Source of the DNA: Jeongeupia sp. USM3
GTDB taxonomy: Bacteria; Pseudomonadota; Gammaproteobacteria; Burkholderiales; Chitinibacteraceae
Assembly: GCF_001808185.1 (NCBI RefSeq)
Contig: NZ_CP017668.1
Coordinates: 3,162,001-3,226,000 of the forward strand
Length of the DNA stretch: 64,000 bases
Direction of reading: 5' to 3'
Numbering within the stretch: position 1 is the stretch's first letter; every line of letters begins with the position of its first letter. The notes below the pieces were generated by a model. It worked only from the letters and a program-made list of their open reading frames with translations. It did no database searches and was not told the origin of the DNA. Positions 28,491 to 37,229 of this stretch are shown one piece after another. The position numbers and the translations under genes are program-made.

Positions 28491-29350
28491 GCGGCAACCC
28501 TTTTTTCCGTGGAGAGATCGGTGCTGTGCTTGCCGACCGGCAAGGCTTGCGGCTGCAGGCTGTTGTCGGGCGCGGCGATCAGCCGGGGCGCCTGCTGTTC
28601 GGCGTAGAACTTCTGCCAGGTGATGATCTTCAGCTCGCCGGCGTGGGTCTCGACCAGCGCGGTCAGGCTTTCGACCCAGTCGCCGTCGTTGCAATAGAGC
28701 ACGCCGTCGATCTCGCGCATCTCGGCCTTGTGGATGTGGCCGCAGATCACGCCGTCGACGCCGCGCGCCTTGGCCTCGGCGGCGACGGCCTCCTCGAACT
28801 TGCCGACGAAGCTCACCGCGGTCTTGACCTTGTGCTTGAGGTATTGCGACAGCGACCAGTAGCCGAGGCCGAGCCGCGCGCGCAGCCGGTTGAACCAGTA
28901 GTTGAGCCGCAGCGTGATGCCGTAGGCGCGGTCGCCGACGATGGCCAGCCACTTGGCGCACTGGACCACGCCGTCGAAACGGTCGCCGTGCAGGATCAGG
29001 AAGCGGCGGCCGTCGGCGGTGGTGTGGATCACCTCGTCCTCGATGCGGATGTCGCCGAACATCAGCCCGAGGAACTGCCGCGCGCCTTCGTCGTGGTTGC
29101 CGGGGATGTAGGTGACCTGCGTGCCCTTGCGCGCCTTGCGCAACACCTTCTGGATCACGTCGTTGTGGCTCTGTTTCCAGTACCAGCTGCGCTTGAGCGC
29201 CCAGCCGTCGATGATGTCGCCGACGAGATAGAGGTGCTCGCACTCGGCGTGCTTGAGGAAATCGAGCAGGTAGTCGGCCTGGCAACCGGCGGTGCCGAGG
29301 TGGACGTCGGAGATCCAGATACTGCGGAAAGCCAGCGGCGCGTCACTCAT
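28487..29350 (-). CDS. Calcineurin-like metallophosphoesterase, LpxH-like
   Basis: The product is 287 residues. Metal-binding motifs are in order: SDVHLG, VGDIIDGW, PGNHDE, LHGD and GHIHKAE. This is the set of the UDP-2,3-diacylglucosamine diphosphatase-like family. Whether it acts on lipid A precursors or on another phospho-glycolipid is unclear; a glycosyltransferase is co-translated with it, which suggests a shared glycolipid pathway. The start at 29350 is chosen for the SDVHLG spacing; the open frame upstream is not supported. Confidence 0.85.
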   Translation of the reverse strand: MSDAPLAFRSIWISDVHLGTAGCQADYLLDFLKHAECEHLYLVGDIIDGWALKRSWYWKQSHNDVIQKVLRKARKGTQVTYIPGNHDEGARQFLGLMFGDIRIEDEVIHTTADGRRFLILHGDRFDGVVQCAKWLAIVGDRAYGITLRLNYWFNRLRARLGLGYWSLSQYLKHKVKTAVSFVGKFEEAVAAEAKARGVDGVICGHIHKAEMREIDGVLYCNDGDWVESLTALVETHAGELKIITWQKFYAEQQAPRLIAAPDNSLQPQALPVGKHSTDLSTEKRVAA

Positions 29351-29518
29351 TCGATAGGCGTCTCTGCGATGGGTTGGGCCCATCGTGCGAGGCATGTGTG
29401 ACGATGCCGTGACGCCGGTGCGTCAAATGCATGACACTGGCCGAAAGGCGGCCAGCCGCGCCGCCGCGCATCCGTCCGGCGCTTGCCGGCTGTTGCAAAC
29501 TCGCGTCAAATCGCGGCC

Positions 29519-29725
29519 ATGAACGCCAAGCACCGCCCCGACACCCCCTGCATTGCCGTCTGCTCGACCGGGCTCGGCGACGACGTCTGCCGCGGTTGCG
29601 GCCGCACCTATATCGAAGTCGCCAACTGGGTGTCGATGAGCGAGGCCGAGAAGGACGCCGTCTGGGTGCGGCTCGAGGCGCACTGGGCGGCGCAGGGGCT
29701 GACGCCGCCGTGGCTGGGCCGCTGA
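29519..29725 (+). CDS. DUF1289 small cysteine-rich protein
   Basis: The product is 68 residues. It carries the DUF1289 signature PCIAVCSTGLGDDVCRGCGR, with four cysteines, followed by a TYIEVANWVSM segment. Members are small proteins presumed to bind a metal or iron-sulfur cluster; function is unknown. The gene stands alone in front of the HD-GYP gene and on the same strand. Confidence 0.85.
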   Translation: MNAKHRPDTPCIAVCSTGLGDDVCRGCGRTYIEVANWVSMSEAEKDAVWVRLEAHWAAQGLTPPWLGR

Positions 29726-29745
29726 CCGTGCCACGCCGGTGTGCC

Positions 29746-29863
29746 GGCAAGGCGCATTCGCTGCGTCGTACGCCTTGCCAATTGTGATGGGTTGCGTCTC
29801 ATTCCTCACGATTACGCTTTTTCCGGCGCGGCGCTGACTGTGAAAAGATCATGAACAGGCTCT
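29746..29863. repeat. Partial intergenic repeat, copy E
   Basis: GGCAAGGCG (29746-29754) and CGCCTTGCC (29771-29779) form a 9-bp hairpin around a GTAC. The far end, GTGAAAAGATCATGAACAGGCTCT (last 12 bases ATGAACAGGCTC plus T), matches the end of the element at 24338-24603. The opposite terminal repeat is absent, so this looks like a one-ended or decayed copy. It lies in the promoter region of the HD-GYP gene. Confidence 0.6.
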
Positions 29864-29896
29864 AAGCTCAGAGGTGTACCGAACGGAGCTGCCGTC

Positions 29897-32809
29897 ATGC
29901 CAGAACCGCGAGCCGCGACCAGACGGCGACTGAGCTACCCGCTGCACCTGCATATCGCCTATCTGTTTGTCGCACTGATCACCGTCTACGCGCTGATCAA
30001 CACCTTCTACCAGTACCAGAGCACGCGGCAGATGCTGCTCACGGCGACCGAGAGCCTGTTCAACCAGATCGGTTCGCAAACGGTCCGCACCGTCGAGGGG
30101 ATCTACACGCCGGCGCTGACGGTGGTCGACCTCTTGGCGCAGCAGCACCTGATGTACGCCTTCGATCTGGACGAGCGGCTCGAGAGCCTTGCCTACCTGA
30201 CCGAAGCGCTGCAGAGCCAGCCCAGCCTGTCGGCGATCTACATCGGCTACGAGAACGGCGACTTCTTCCTCGTGCGCAAGCTGACCGGTGCGCCGCTGAT
30301 CGGTGCGGCACAGCCGCTGCCGCCCGGTACGGCCTTCCTGGTACAGAGCCTGGTCGACGGCGACGGCGCCTTTCTCTATTACCGCCGCGACCTGAGCCTG
30401 ATCGAGAAACGCTTCGCGCCCGGCTACCGTTTCGACCCGCGCACCCGGCCGTGGTACCTGAGCGCCATCGGCAGGCCGGCGCACCAGATCAGCGATCCTT
30501 ACCTGTTCTTCACCACGCGCGAAGTCGGCACCACGCTGTCGCGGCGCACCGCCAACGGCCGCAGCGTCGTCGGCGCCGACATCACGCTGGCTGCGCTCGA
30601 TACCGTGCTCGCCAAGGAGAAGATGACGCCGGGGGCGGTGCTCGGCATCGTCGACGGCAAGGGGCACGTCATTGCCGCATCGAACGGGCAGACGCTGATG
30701 CGCGAGGCCGGCAATCATCAGGTCAGGCAGGCGCGGGTGGCCGAGCTGAAACAGCCGGTGCTCGAGCGCCTGATCGAGCCCGTGTTCGAGCGCGGTGCGG
30801 CAAAAACGCTGAGCGTCGGCGGGCAGGACTGGCTCGGTTTCGCGGCGCCGATCCCCTTGCGCGGCGGCAATGCGCTGCTGCTGGCGGTTGGCGCGCCGCA
30901 GAACGAGCTGTTGCTCGAGGCGCAGCGCCTGCGCACGCGCTCCTTGTTGATCGCCATCACGATCCTGCTGGTGGCCGCACTGGCGGCCTATGTGATCTCC
31001 AAGCTGGCGTCGCGCCCCTTGAAGGCGTTGACCGAAGAGGCGCAGCAGATCCGCGCGATGCGCTTCGGCAGATCGGCGCCGATCACGTCGTTCATCTCCG
31101 AGATCGACGAGCTGGCACAGGCGATGGCGCTGATGAAGTCGACGATCCACAACTTCCTCGACATCGGCGAGGCGATGGCGGCCGAGAAGCGCTTCGAGCC
31201 GCTGCTGGCACGCATCCTCGAGGAAACGACGCAGATCGCCCAGGCCAAGGGCGGGGTGATCTACCTCGCCGGCGAACACGGCGAGCTGGTGCCGGCACAG
31301 GCCAGGCTCGACGACGCGGCGCTGGCCGATCCGCGCGCGCTGCCGACGCTGACGTCGAGCAGCGACGGCGTCCACCCGGCGCTGATCGCCGCCGGTGGCG
31401 GCAGCACGCTGGCGTCCTTGCTGACGCCGACGCTCAACGACTGGTACGGTGCCTTCGGCCGTTTCGACAAGCCGTTGACGACGATCTCGATTCCGCTGAA
31501 AAACCGCCAGGACGAGCTGGTCGGCGTCATCTTCCTGCTGCAGGACGAAAAGGTGCTGCGCTACGGCGTCGGCCGCGAGCTGATCACGCTGGTCGAGGCG
31601 CTGTCGGGCACGGCGGCGGTGACGATCGAGACGCAGCGGCTGATCCTCGAACAGAAGAAGCTGCTCGAATCGTTCATCCAGCTCGTTGCCGGCGCGATCG
31701 ACGCCAAGAGCCCGTATACCGGCGGCCACTGCCAGCGGGTGCCCGAACTGACCAAGATGCTCGCGCGCGCCGCGTGCAACGCCAGCAGCGGGCCGTTCGC
31801 CGGCTTCGCGCTGTCCGACGACGACTGGGAGGAACTGCATATTGCCGCGTGGCTGCACGACTGCGGCAAGGTGACGACGCCCGAGTACGTCGTCGACAAG
31901 GCGACCAAGCTCGAGACGATCTACGACCGGATCCACGAGGTGCGGATGCGCTTCGAGGTGCTCAAGCGCGATGCCGAAATCGCCATGCTCGAGGCGGTGG
32001 CCGCCGGTGGCGACCGCGAAGCGCTGGCGGCGCGGCTGCGCGAGCAGTGGGCAGAACTCGACGACGAGTTCGCCTTCGTCGCCGAGTGCAATCTCGGCGG
32101 CGAGTTCATGGCGCCCGAGCGGGTCGGGCGGCTGCAGGCGATCGCCGCGCGCAGCTGGCAGCGCACGCTCGACGACCGGCTCGGCATTTCGCACGACGAG
32201 CTGCTCAGGAAGGGCGATGTGCCCCAGACGCTGCCGGTGACCGAGCCGCTGCTGGCCGACCGGCCCGAGCACCGTTTCCCGCGCAGCCCGCGCGATGCGC
32301 TGCCCGAGGGCCACGGCTTCCGGATGACCGTGCCCGAACTGCTTTACAACCGCGGCGAGCTGCACAACCTCGCGATCGGCCGCGGCACGCTGTCGGACGA
32401 GGACCGCTACAAGATCAACGAGCACATCGTCCAGACCATCGTGATGCTCGAGAAGCTGCCCTTCCCGCGCCACCTCAGGCGCGTGCCGGAGATCGCCGGC
32501 GGCCACCACGAGAAGATGGACGGCAAGGGCTATCCGAAACGGCTCAAGCGCGACGAAATGAGCGCGACGGCGCGGATGATGGCGATCGCCGACATCTTCG
32601 AGGCGCTGACCGCGGTCGACCGGCCATACAAGAAGGGCAAGACGCTGTCGCAGTCGATCGCGATCATGAGCAAGATGCGCGACGACGCGCACATCGACCC
32701 CGAGCTGTTCGCGCTGTTCCTCAACAGTGGCGTCTATCTCGACTATGCCAGGCGCTATCTGCGCCCCGAGCAGATCGACGACGTCGACGTCGCCAGGGCG
32801 CTGGGCTGA
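29897..32809 (+). CDS. HD-GYP phosphodiesterase with dCache, HAMP and GAF domains
   Basis: The product is 970 residues. Segments: membrane helix 20-38; periplasmic dCache sensor about 40-345 (with DPRTRPWY at 180-187); second helix 349-370; HAMP-like 370-425; GAF about 425-585; HD-GYP from 600. HD is at 654-655 (HDCGK) and the GYP signature reads HHEKMDGKGYP near 870. Both are intact, so hydrolysis of cyclic-di-GMP is likely. About 150 extra residues lie between the HD motif and the HxxxG/HHE part, more than in canonical HD-GYP domains. It probably lowers c-di-GMP in response to an external small molecule. Confidence 0.93.
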   Translation: MPEPRAATRRRLSYPLHLHIAYLFVALITVYALINTFYQYQSTRQMLLTATESLFNQIGSQTVRTVEGIYTPALTVVDLLAQQHLMYAFDLDERLESLAYLTEALQSQPSLSAIYIGYENGDFFLVRKLTGAPLIGAAQPLPPGTAFLVQSLVDGDGAFLYYRRDLSLIEKRFAPGYRFDPRTRPWYLSAIGRPAHQISDPYLFFTTREVGTTLSRRTANGRSVVGADITLAALDTVLAKEKMTPGAVLGIVDGKGHVIAASNGQTLMREAGNHQVRQARVAELKQPVLERLIEPVFERGAAKTLSVGGQDWLGFAAPIPLRGGNALLLAVGAPQNELLLEAQRLRTRSLLIAITILLVAALAAYVISKLASRPLKALTEEAQQIRAMRFGRSAPITSFISEIDELAQAMALMKSTIHNFLDIGEAMAAEKRFEPLLARILEETTQIAQAKGGVIYLAGEHGELVPAQARLDDAALADPRALPTLTSSSDGVHPALIAAGGGSTLASLLTPTLNDWYGAFGRFDKPLTTISIPLKNRQDELVGVIFLLQDEKVLRYGVGRELITLVEALSGTAAVTIETQRLILEQKKLLESFIQLVAGAIDAKSPYTGGHCQRVPELTKMLARAACNASSGPFAGFALSDDDWEELHIAAWLHDCGKVTTPEYVVDKATKLETIYDRIHEVRMRFEVLKRDAEIAMLEAVAAGGDREALAARLREQWAELDDEFAFVAECNLGGEFMAPERVGRLQAIAARSWQRTLDDRLGISHDELLRKGDVPQTLPVTEPLLADRPEHRFPRSPRDALPEGHGFRMTVPELLYNRGELHNLAIGRGTLSDEDRYKINEHIVQTIVMLEKLPFPRHLRRVPEIAGGHHEKMDGKGYPKRLKRDEMSATARMMAIADIFEALTAVDRPYKKGKTLSQSIAIMSKMRDDAHIDPELFALFLNSGVYLDYARRYLRPEQIDDVDVARALG

Positions 32810-33209
32810 GCGCGACGCCGTGACGCACTACGGCCGGTGGTCGTGGCGCAGCCCAGACCGTGACCGTCCGTGTCGGGGCTGAGACTGCCGCGCGATCCGG
32901 ATTTCCCAATCGGAACAAGCAGATAGCCCGGCTCCCCGGTCGTGGCCGCCAAGCCGGCCGCGGCTGGAAGTCTCAGGCTTGAGACGGTTTCAGCGCCGGC
33001 ACGGTCTTCCTCGCCCGCTTTGATCCGATTAACTCAAATAAAACAATCGGTTGTGCGTTGTGGAACACGCCTTGCTGAATCAGCAAAGCAAGTTCGCCGG
33101 GTGCTTTTTCGAGTGCCCTGCCAATTCGTTCTGGATGGACCGCGCCGACGAGGGCTGTTTCCCTGCAGGGTGCCCGGCGCCATCCGCTCCTTGTCAAAGG
33201 ATCGTGAGC
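32810..33209. other. Intergenic region after the HD-GYP gene
   Basis: This 400-bp gap is GC-rich at its start and AT-richer near 33020-33060. I saw no riboswitch, RNA gene or convincing terminator. The only in-frame ORFs are shadows. It probably contains the promoter of the small ORF at 33210. Confidence 0.4.
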
Positions 33210-33461
33210 ATGAACAAACACCGGCCGTGTTTACCCGTCGTTCCAGGCGCCATGGCGACCCGACCTGCACCGGCGGGACCAACGCGCAGCGCCACCGTCA
33301 TTGCCTTGATGGTGGGCGACGGGCTGGCAGCGGCACTGCTCGATCCGCTCCTCGCCGCCGGCTACCGCATCAGTGGCTGCGCCGACCCGCGCTTTTATGT
33401 TCTCGACCACACCGACAGCCCGAACGGCAATGGCCGGCCCGTCGCGAAGTCCGCCGCATGA
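33210..33461 (+). CDS. Small hypothetical protein, 83 residues
   Basis: An ATG at 33210 is preceded by AAGGA at eight bases. The product has a disordered Pro/Ala-rich first third, then a compact segment (VIALMVGDGLAAALLDPLLAAGYRISGCADPRFYVLDH) of which only the start is quoted here. No signal peptide. I recognise no family. The in-frame stretch upstream lacks a ribosome-binding site. It might not be a real gene. Confidence 0.42.
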   Translation: MNKHRPCLPVVPGAMATRPAPAGPTRSATVIALMVGDGLAAALLDPLLAAGYRISGCADPRFYVLDHTDSPNGNGRPVAKSAA

Positions 33462-33748
33462 ACGCCACCTTCGGATCCTGCCGGCGCTAGCCCGCCGCGC
33501 CGTGGCATTTGCGCCCGGCCCGAAGGACCCGCGCCGGCCTGCTGCCGCGTGCCGCTTTGGCCGGCTCGCCAAGCCCAGGACGCATGGATTGCCGCGGCCG
33601 GTACGTCATGCTCATCGGGCCGCCTGCGGGCGGCGCGCGACGGCAGCGGCGTCGGGAAAATGCAGCCGGTCCGTACCGCGATCTTGGCAAGGCGCTCGGC
33701 GGCGCGGTGTCGTAAAATGCCCGCTTGTTCCATCGCGGCACCCGCCCA

Positions 33749-35374
33749 ATGAAAATCGCCCTTGCGCAGCTCAATCCCAAGGTCGGCGATATCGCCGGCA
33801 ACCTCGACCTGATCCTCGCCGCTGCACAGCAAGCCCGCGAAGCCGGCGCCGACGTGCTGGTGACGCCCGAGCTGGTGCTGACCGGCTACCCGCCCGAAGA
33901 CCTGCTGCTGCGGCCGAGCTTTCTTGCCGACTGCGCGCGCGCGATCGGCCGGCTGATCGACGAGGTCGACGGCATCACCCTGGTCGTCGGCCACCCGCGC
34001 GCCTCGGGCGACGAGCGCTACAACACCGCGACGGTGATCCGCGACGGCAACGTGCTCGGCCGCTACGAGAAGATGCTGCTGCCGAACGACGAGGTGTTCG
34101 ACGAAGTCCGCTACTTCACGCCCGGCGCCGTGCCGCTGGTGTTCGAGCAGCCGAATGCGGCGGGCGATGTCCGCATCGGCGTGGTGATCTGCGAGGACGT
34201 TTGGGACATCGAGCCGGCCGCCGCCGCGCGCGACGAGGGGGCCGAGCTGCTGCTGGTGCTGAATGCCTCGCCCTACCACAAGGCCAAGCAGGACAAGCGC
34301 CACGAGGTGGTCCGCCAGCGCGTCGACGAGAACGGCATCGCGGTCGTCTACGTCAACATGGTCGGCGGCCAGGACGAACTGGTGTTCGACGGCCATTCGT
34401 TCGCGATGAACCGCAGCGGCGACGTCGTCGTCCAGGCAGCGCCGTTCGCGACCACGCTCGCCTACGCCGACTACTTCGACGGCGACCTGCAGCTCGGCGA
34501 GGTCGCGCCCGAATGCAGCGAGGAGGAAAGCGTCTACAAGGCGCTGGTGACCGGCGTGCGCGACTACATCGGCAAGAACGGCTTTCCGGGCGTGCTGCTC
34601 GGCCTCTCGGGCGGGATCGACTCGGCGCTGACGCTGGCGATCGCCGTCGACGCACTCGGTGCCGACAAGGTGCACGCGGTGATGATGCCGTCGCGCTATA
34701 CGGCCGGCATCTCGGTCGACGACTCGCGCGAGATGATCGGGCGCCTGGGCTGCAAGTACTCGGAAATCGAGATCTGGCCGATGTACGAGGCGTTCATGGC
34801 CGGGCTCGCGCCCGAGTTTGCCGGCACCCAGCCCGACACCACCGAGGAAAACCTGCAGAGCCGGATTCGCGGCACGCTACTGATGGCGCTGTCGAACAAG
34901 CACGGCAGCCTGGTGCTGACCACCGGCAACAAGAGCGAGATGACCACCGGCTACGCGACGCTGTACGGCGACATGGCCGGCGGCTTTGCGGTGCTCAAGG
35001 ACGTTGCCAAGACGCTGGTCTACCGGCTGTCGAACTGGCGTAATCGCACCGATGCGTTTGCGCTGGCCGGGGTGATTCCCGAGCGCATCATCACCCGGCC
35101 GCCGAGCGCCGAGCTGCGGCCGGACCAGAAAGACCAGGATTCGCTGCCCGAGTACGACGTGCTCGACGCGATCCTCGAGGCCTATGTCGAGCGCAACCTC
35201 AGCCGGGCCGAAATCGTCGCGCTGGGTTTCGTCCAGGCCGATGTCGACCGCGTGGTGCGGCTGCTCAGGATCAACGAGTACAAGCGCCGCCAGGCGCCGG
35301 TCGGTCCGCGCATCACCCACCGCAGCTTCGGCAAGGACTGGCGGATGCCGATCACCAACGGCTACCGCGAATGA
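33749..35374 (+). CDS. nadE: Glutamine-dependent NAD+ synthetase NadE
   Basis: NadE makes NAD+ from deamido-NAD+ and ATP, using glutamine as nitrogen source. The 541-residue product has a fused nitrilase-type glutaminase domain (about 1-260; TPELVLTGYPPEDLLLRP, CEDVWD) and a synthetase domain with the P-loop LGLSGGIDSALTLAIA. The start at 33749 begins MKIALAQLNPKVGDIAGN; eight preceding in-frame codons are not supported. The gene has its own terminator. Confidence 0.96.
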   Translation: MKIALAQLNPKVGDIAGNLDLILAAAQQAREAGADVLVTPELVLTGYPPEDLLLRPSFLADCARAIGRLIDEVDGITLVVGHPRASGDERYNTATVIRDGNVLGRYEKMLLPNDEVFDEVRYFTPGAVPLVFEQPNAAGDVRIGVVICEDVWDIEPAAAARDEGAELLLVLNASPYHKAKQDKRHEVVRQRVDENGIAVVYVNMVGGQDELVFDGHSFAMNRSGDVVVQAAPFATTLAYADYFDGDLQLGEVAPECSEEESVYKALVTGVRDYIGKNGFPGVLLGLSGGIDSALTLAIAVDALGADKVHAVMMPSRYTAGISVDDSREMIGRLGCKYSEIEIWPMYEAFMAGLAPEFAGTQPDTTEENLQSRIRGTLLMALSNKHGSLVLTTGNKSEMTTGYATLYGDMAGGFAVLKDVAKTLVYRLSNWRNRTDAFALAGVIPERIITRPPSAELRPDQKDQDSLPEYDVLDAILEAYVERNLSRAEIVALGFVQADVDRVVRLLRINEYKRRQAPVGPRITHRSFGKDWRMPITNGYRE

Positions 35375-35402
35375 AGCCGGTGCCACCCCCGGGTGGCCCA
35401 TG

Positions 35403-35432
35403 AAAAACGGCGCCATCGGCGCCGTTTTTTTT
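35403..35432 (+). terminator. Rho-independent terminator of nadE (bidirectional)
   Basis: Stem AAAAACGGCGCC (35403-35414) pairs with 35418-35429 around ATC, followed by a T-run to 35432. A-rich bases on the left allow it to work for the convergent TetR gene too. Confidence 0.92.
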
Positions 35433-35446
35433 CGTCGTAGCCCGGA

Positions 35447-36058
35447 TCAGACCGCTTCGACGGCCCGCTGACCGGTGAACGACGCGAAGCGTTCGGCGAA
35501 GCCTGCCGGCTGCTCGAGCAGGCCCAGCATCCAGCGCAGTGCATCGCGCAGCTTGGCCACGTCGTAGTCGGCGCTGAAGCGGTGCAGCGCCGCACCGTGC
35601 AGCAGAAAGCGCAACGCCAGCGTCTGCGGGTCGTGCGGTACGCCGGGCTCGAGGCCGAAGAGGCGGGGCAGCGCGCTGTCGAAAATCGGCCCGACGCCGT
35701 CGAACAGCTTGGCATCGCCGCGCGCGGCCATCCAGATCTGCAACAGCGCGACGCTGGTGCTGTGATCGGGGTAGGCGAGGGTGCTGTGCAGCATCAGGTG
35801 GACGCGCTCGAGCGGCGTCAACTGGCCAAGCGCGGCAAAGCGCGCGGCCTCGGATGAGACCAGTTTTTCCACAACCACCGGCAGCAGGTCGTAGCGACCG
35901 CTCGGGAAATGGTGGCGCAGCGCGCCGCGGCTGACGCCGGCGCGCTCGCAGATGCGGGTTTCGCTCAGCCTTGCGTAGCCGAGTTCGTCCAGCAGCGAAA
36001 TGGTCGCGTCGATCAGCCGGGCCTGGGTTGCGCTGGAGCGTTCGATTTGAGTAGCCAT
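35447..36058 (-). CDS. TetR-family transcriptional regulator
   Basis: The product is 203 residues. The N-terminal 60 residues form a TetR helix-turn-helix (RLIDATISLLDELGYARLSE, then AGVSRGALRHHFPS). The rest is a helical ligand domain with no recognised class. The start at 36058 (MATQIERS) is chosen over an upstream GTG because it gives the normal distance to the DNA-binding domain; neither has a good ribosome-binding site. It is divergent from the exported SurE gene. An inverted repeat at 36078-36111 in the shared promoter is its likely operator. Confidence 0.88.
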   Translation of the reverse strand: MATQIERSSATQARLIDATISLLDELGYARLSETRICERAGVSRGALRHHFPSGRYDLLPVVVEKLVSSEAARFAALGQLTPLERVHLMLHSTLAYPDHSTSVALLQIWMAARGDAKLFDGVGPIFDSALPRLFGLEPGVPHDPQTLALRFLLHGAALHRFSADYDVAKLRDALRWMLGLLEQPAGFAERFASFTGQRAVEAV

Positions 36059-36077
36059 AGGAAGCGATTTTATGCCG

Positions 36078-36111
36078 ATTGGTACCGGTATCACTTAGGG
36101 TTAATACCAAT
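36078..36111. promoter_or_regulatory. Candidate TetR operator
   Basis: ATTGGTA (36078-36084) and TACCAAT (36105-36111) form a 7-bp inverted repeat with a 20-base spacer, inside which GGTACCGGTA adds shorter symmetry. It sits 20 bp before the tetR start in the divergent region. Autoregulation and control of the surE-like gene are inferred. Confidence 0.5.
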
Positions 36112-36261
36112 ACCCAATCGCCATAATTTCATAAGTGATAGTCATTTTGATTAAAGTCCGGCGTCGATTTTCTCACCGAAATGCTGGCCTGTACTGCCTT
36201 TCATCAAAAATACATACATATTTGTTTTCATTTTGCGCTCCAAGCCCAACAAGAGAGCGAG

Positions 36262-37218
36262 ATGAAACCGAGTCACATTGCGGCAGCACTGGTCGTATCC
36301 GGCCTGGCTACGCCGGCTTTTGCACTGAACATTCTGTTGTCCAACGACGACGGCTTTACCGCGGCCAATGTGCGTGCGCTGTACACCCGGCTCAAGGCGG
36401 CCGGCCACGACGTGATCGTGTCGGCACCGTGCCAGGACCAGAGCGGCAAGGGCGCATCGGTCAACTTCCTGACGCCGCTGACGCCGCTGGCGAAGGATTG
36501 CCGCGGTGGCACGGTCAAGGCCGGCGCGGCGGCGGTCGGCACCGATCCGGCGATCGCCGACATCAGCTATGTCGATGGCACGCCGGTGATGGCGACGATG
36601 TACGGGCTCGACGTGCTGGCCCCGGCGCGCTGGGGCAAGGCGCCCGATCTGCTGATCTCCGGCCCGAACGAGGGCCAGAACCTCGGCAGCATCGTCAATT
36701 CGTCGGGCACCGTCAGTAATGCGATCTTTGCCGCCAGCCGCGGCATTCCGGCGATCGCGGTCAGCGCCGATACGAACACCAAGGACAACGCGGCGCTGGC
36801 CGACGAGGCCGCGGTGCTGACGGTCAGGTTCGTCAATGCCTTGCTCGCCAAACGCGGCAGTGGTGCGATCATGCCCGCCGGCACGGCAATCAATGTCAAC
36901 TTCCCGAAGTTCGATGCCGGCGGCAGCGCCAGGGTGCAGTGGGTGTTCGGCCGCTTCGGCAGCTACACGGCGATGGCGCCGCGCTTCGTCGCCGATCTGT
37001 CCAAGGACCCGATCTCGACCGGCTATGGCGTCAAGTATCCCTACCCGGGCGTGACGTTCAGGCTCAACAACACGCCGTCGGCCGCCGATGCGAACAGCGA
37101 GTCGGCGCTGAACGCCAAGGGCTATGCGACGGTGACGACGATGCAGGTCGGCTACGAAGCCCGGCCGCAGGCCCAGCAATGGTTGCGCCTGCGTCTCAAA
37201 GACCTGCTGGCGCAGTGA
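36262..37218 (+). CDS. Exported SurE-family 5'-nucleotidase
   Basis: The product is 318 residues. A signal peptide (MKPSHIAAALVVSGLATPAFA) precedes a SurE domain. The metal site starts ILLSNDDGF; the motif GPNEGQNLG and the NSSGTVSNA segment complete the active site. Cytosolic SurE removes phosphate from nucleoside monophosphates; an exported form would scavenge extracellular nucleotides or other phosphoesters. It is longer than standard SurE (about 250 residues). It is followed 11 bp later by a lipoprotein gene and faces a divergent TetR regulator. Confidence 0.88.
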   Translation: MKPSHIAAALVVSGLATPAFALNILLSNDDGFTAANVRALYTRLKAAGHDVIVSAPCQDQSGKGASVNFLTPLTPLAKDCRGGTVKAGAAAVGTDPAIADISYVDGTPVMATMYGLDVLAPARWGKAPDLLISGPNEGQNLGSIVNSSGTVSNAIFAASRGIPAIAVSADTNTKDNAALADEAAVLTVRFVNALLAKRGSGAIMPAGTAINVNFPKFDAGGSARVQWVFGRFGSYTAMAPRFVADLSKDPISTGYGVKYPYPGVTFRLNNTPSAADANSESALNAKGYATVTTMQVGYEARPQAQQWLRLRLKDLLAQ

Positions 37219-37229
37219 GGGGAGCGGTG

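Noticed and set aside
29849..32692. A 947-codon minus-strand frame opposite the HD-GYP gene
   Set aside because: The plus strand carries clear dCache, GAF and HD-GYP motifs; the minus frame shows no domain and no ribosome-binding site.
32810..33060. Possible cyclic-di-GMP riboswitch after the HD-GYP gene
   Set aside because: I looked for the conserved GEMM core and paired stems and found neither; the stretch only shares short GC-rich words.
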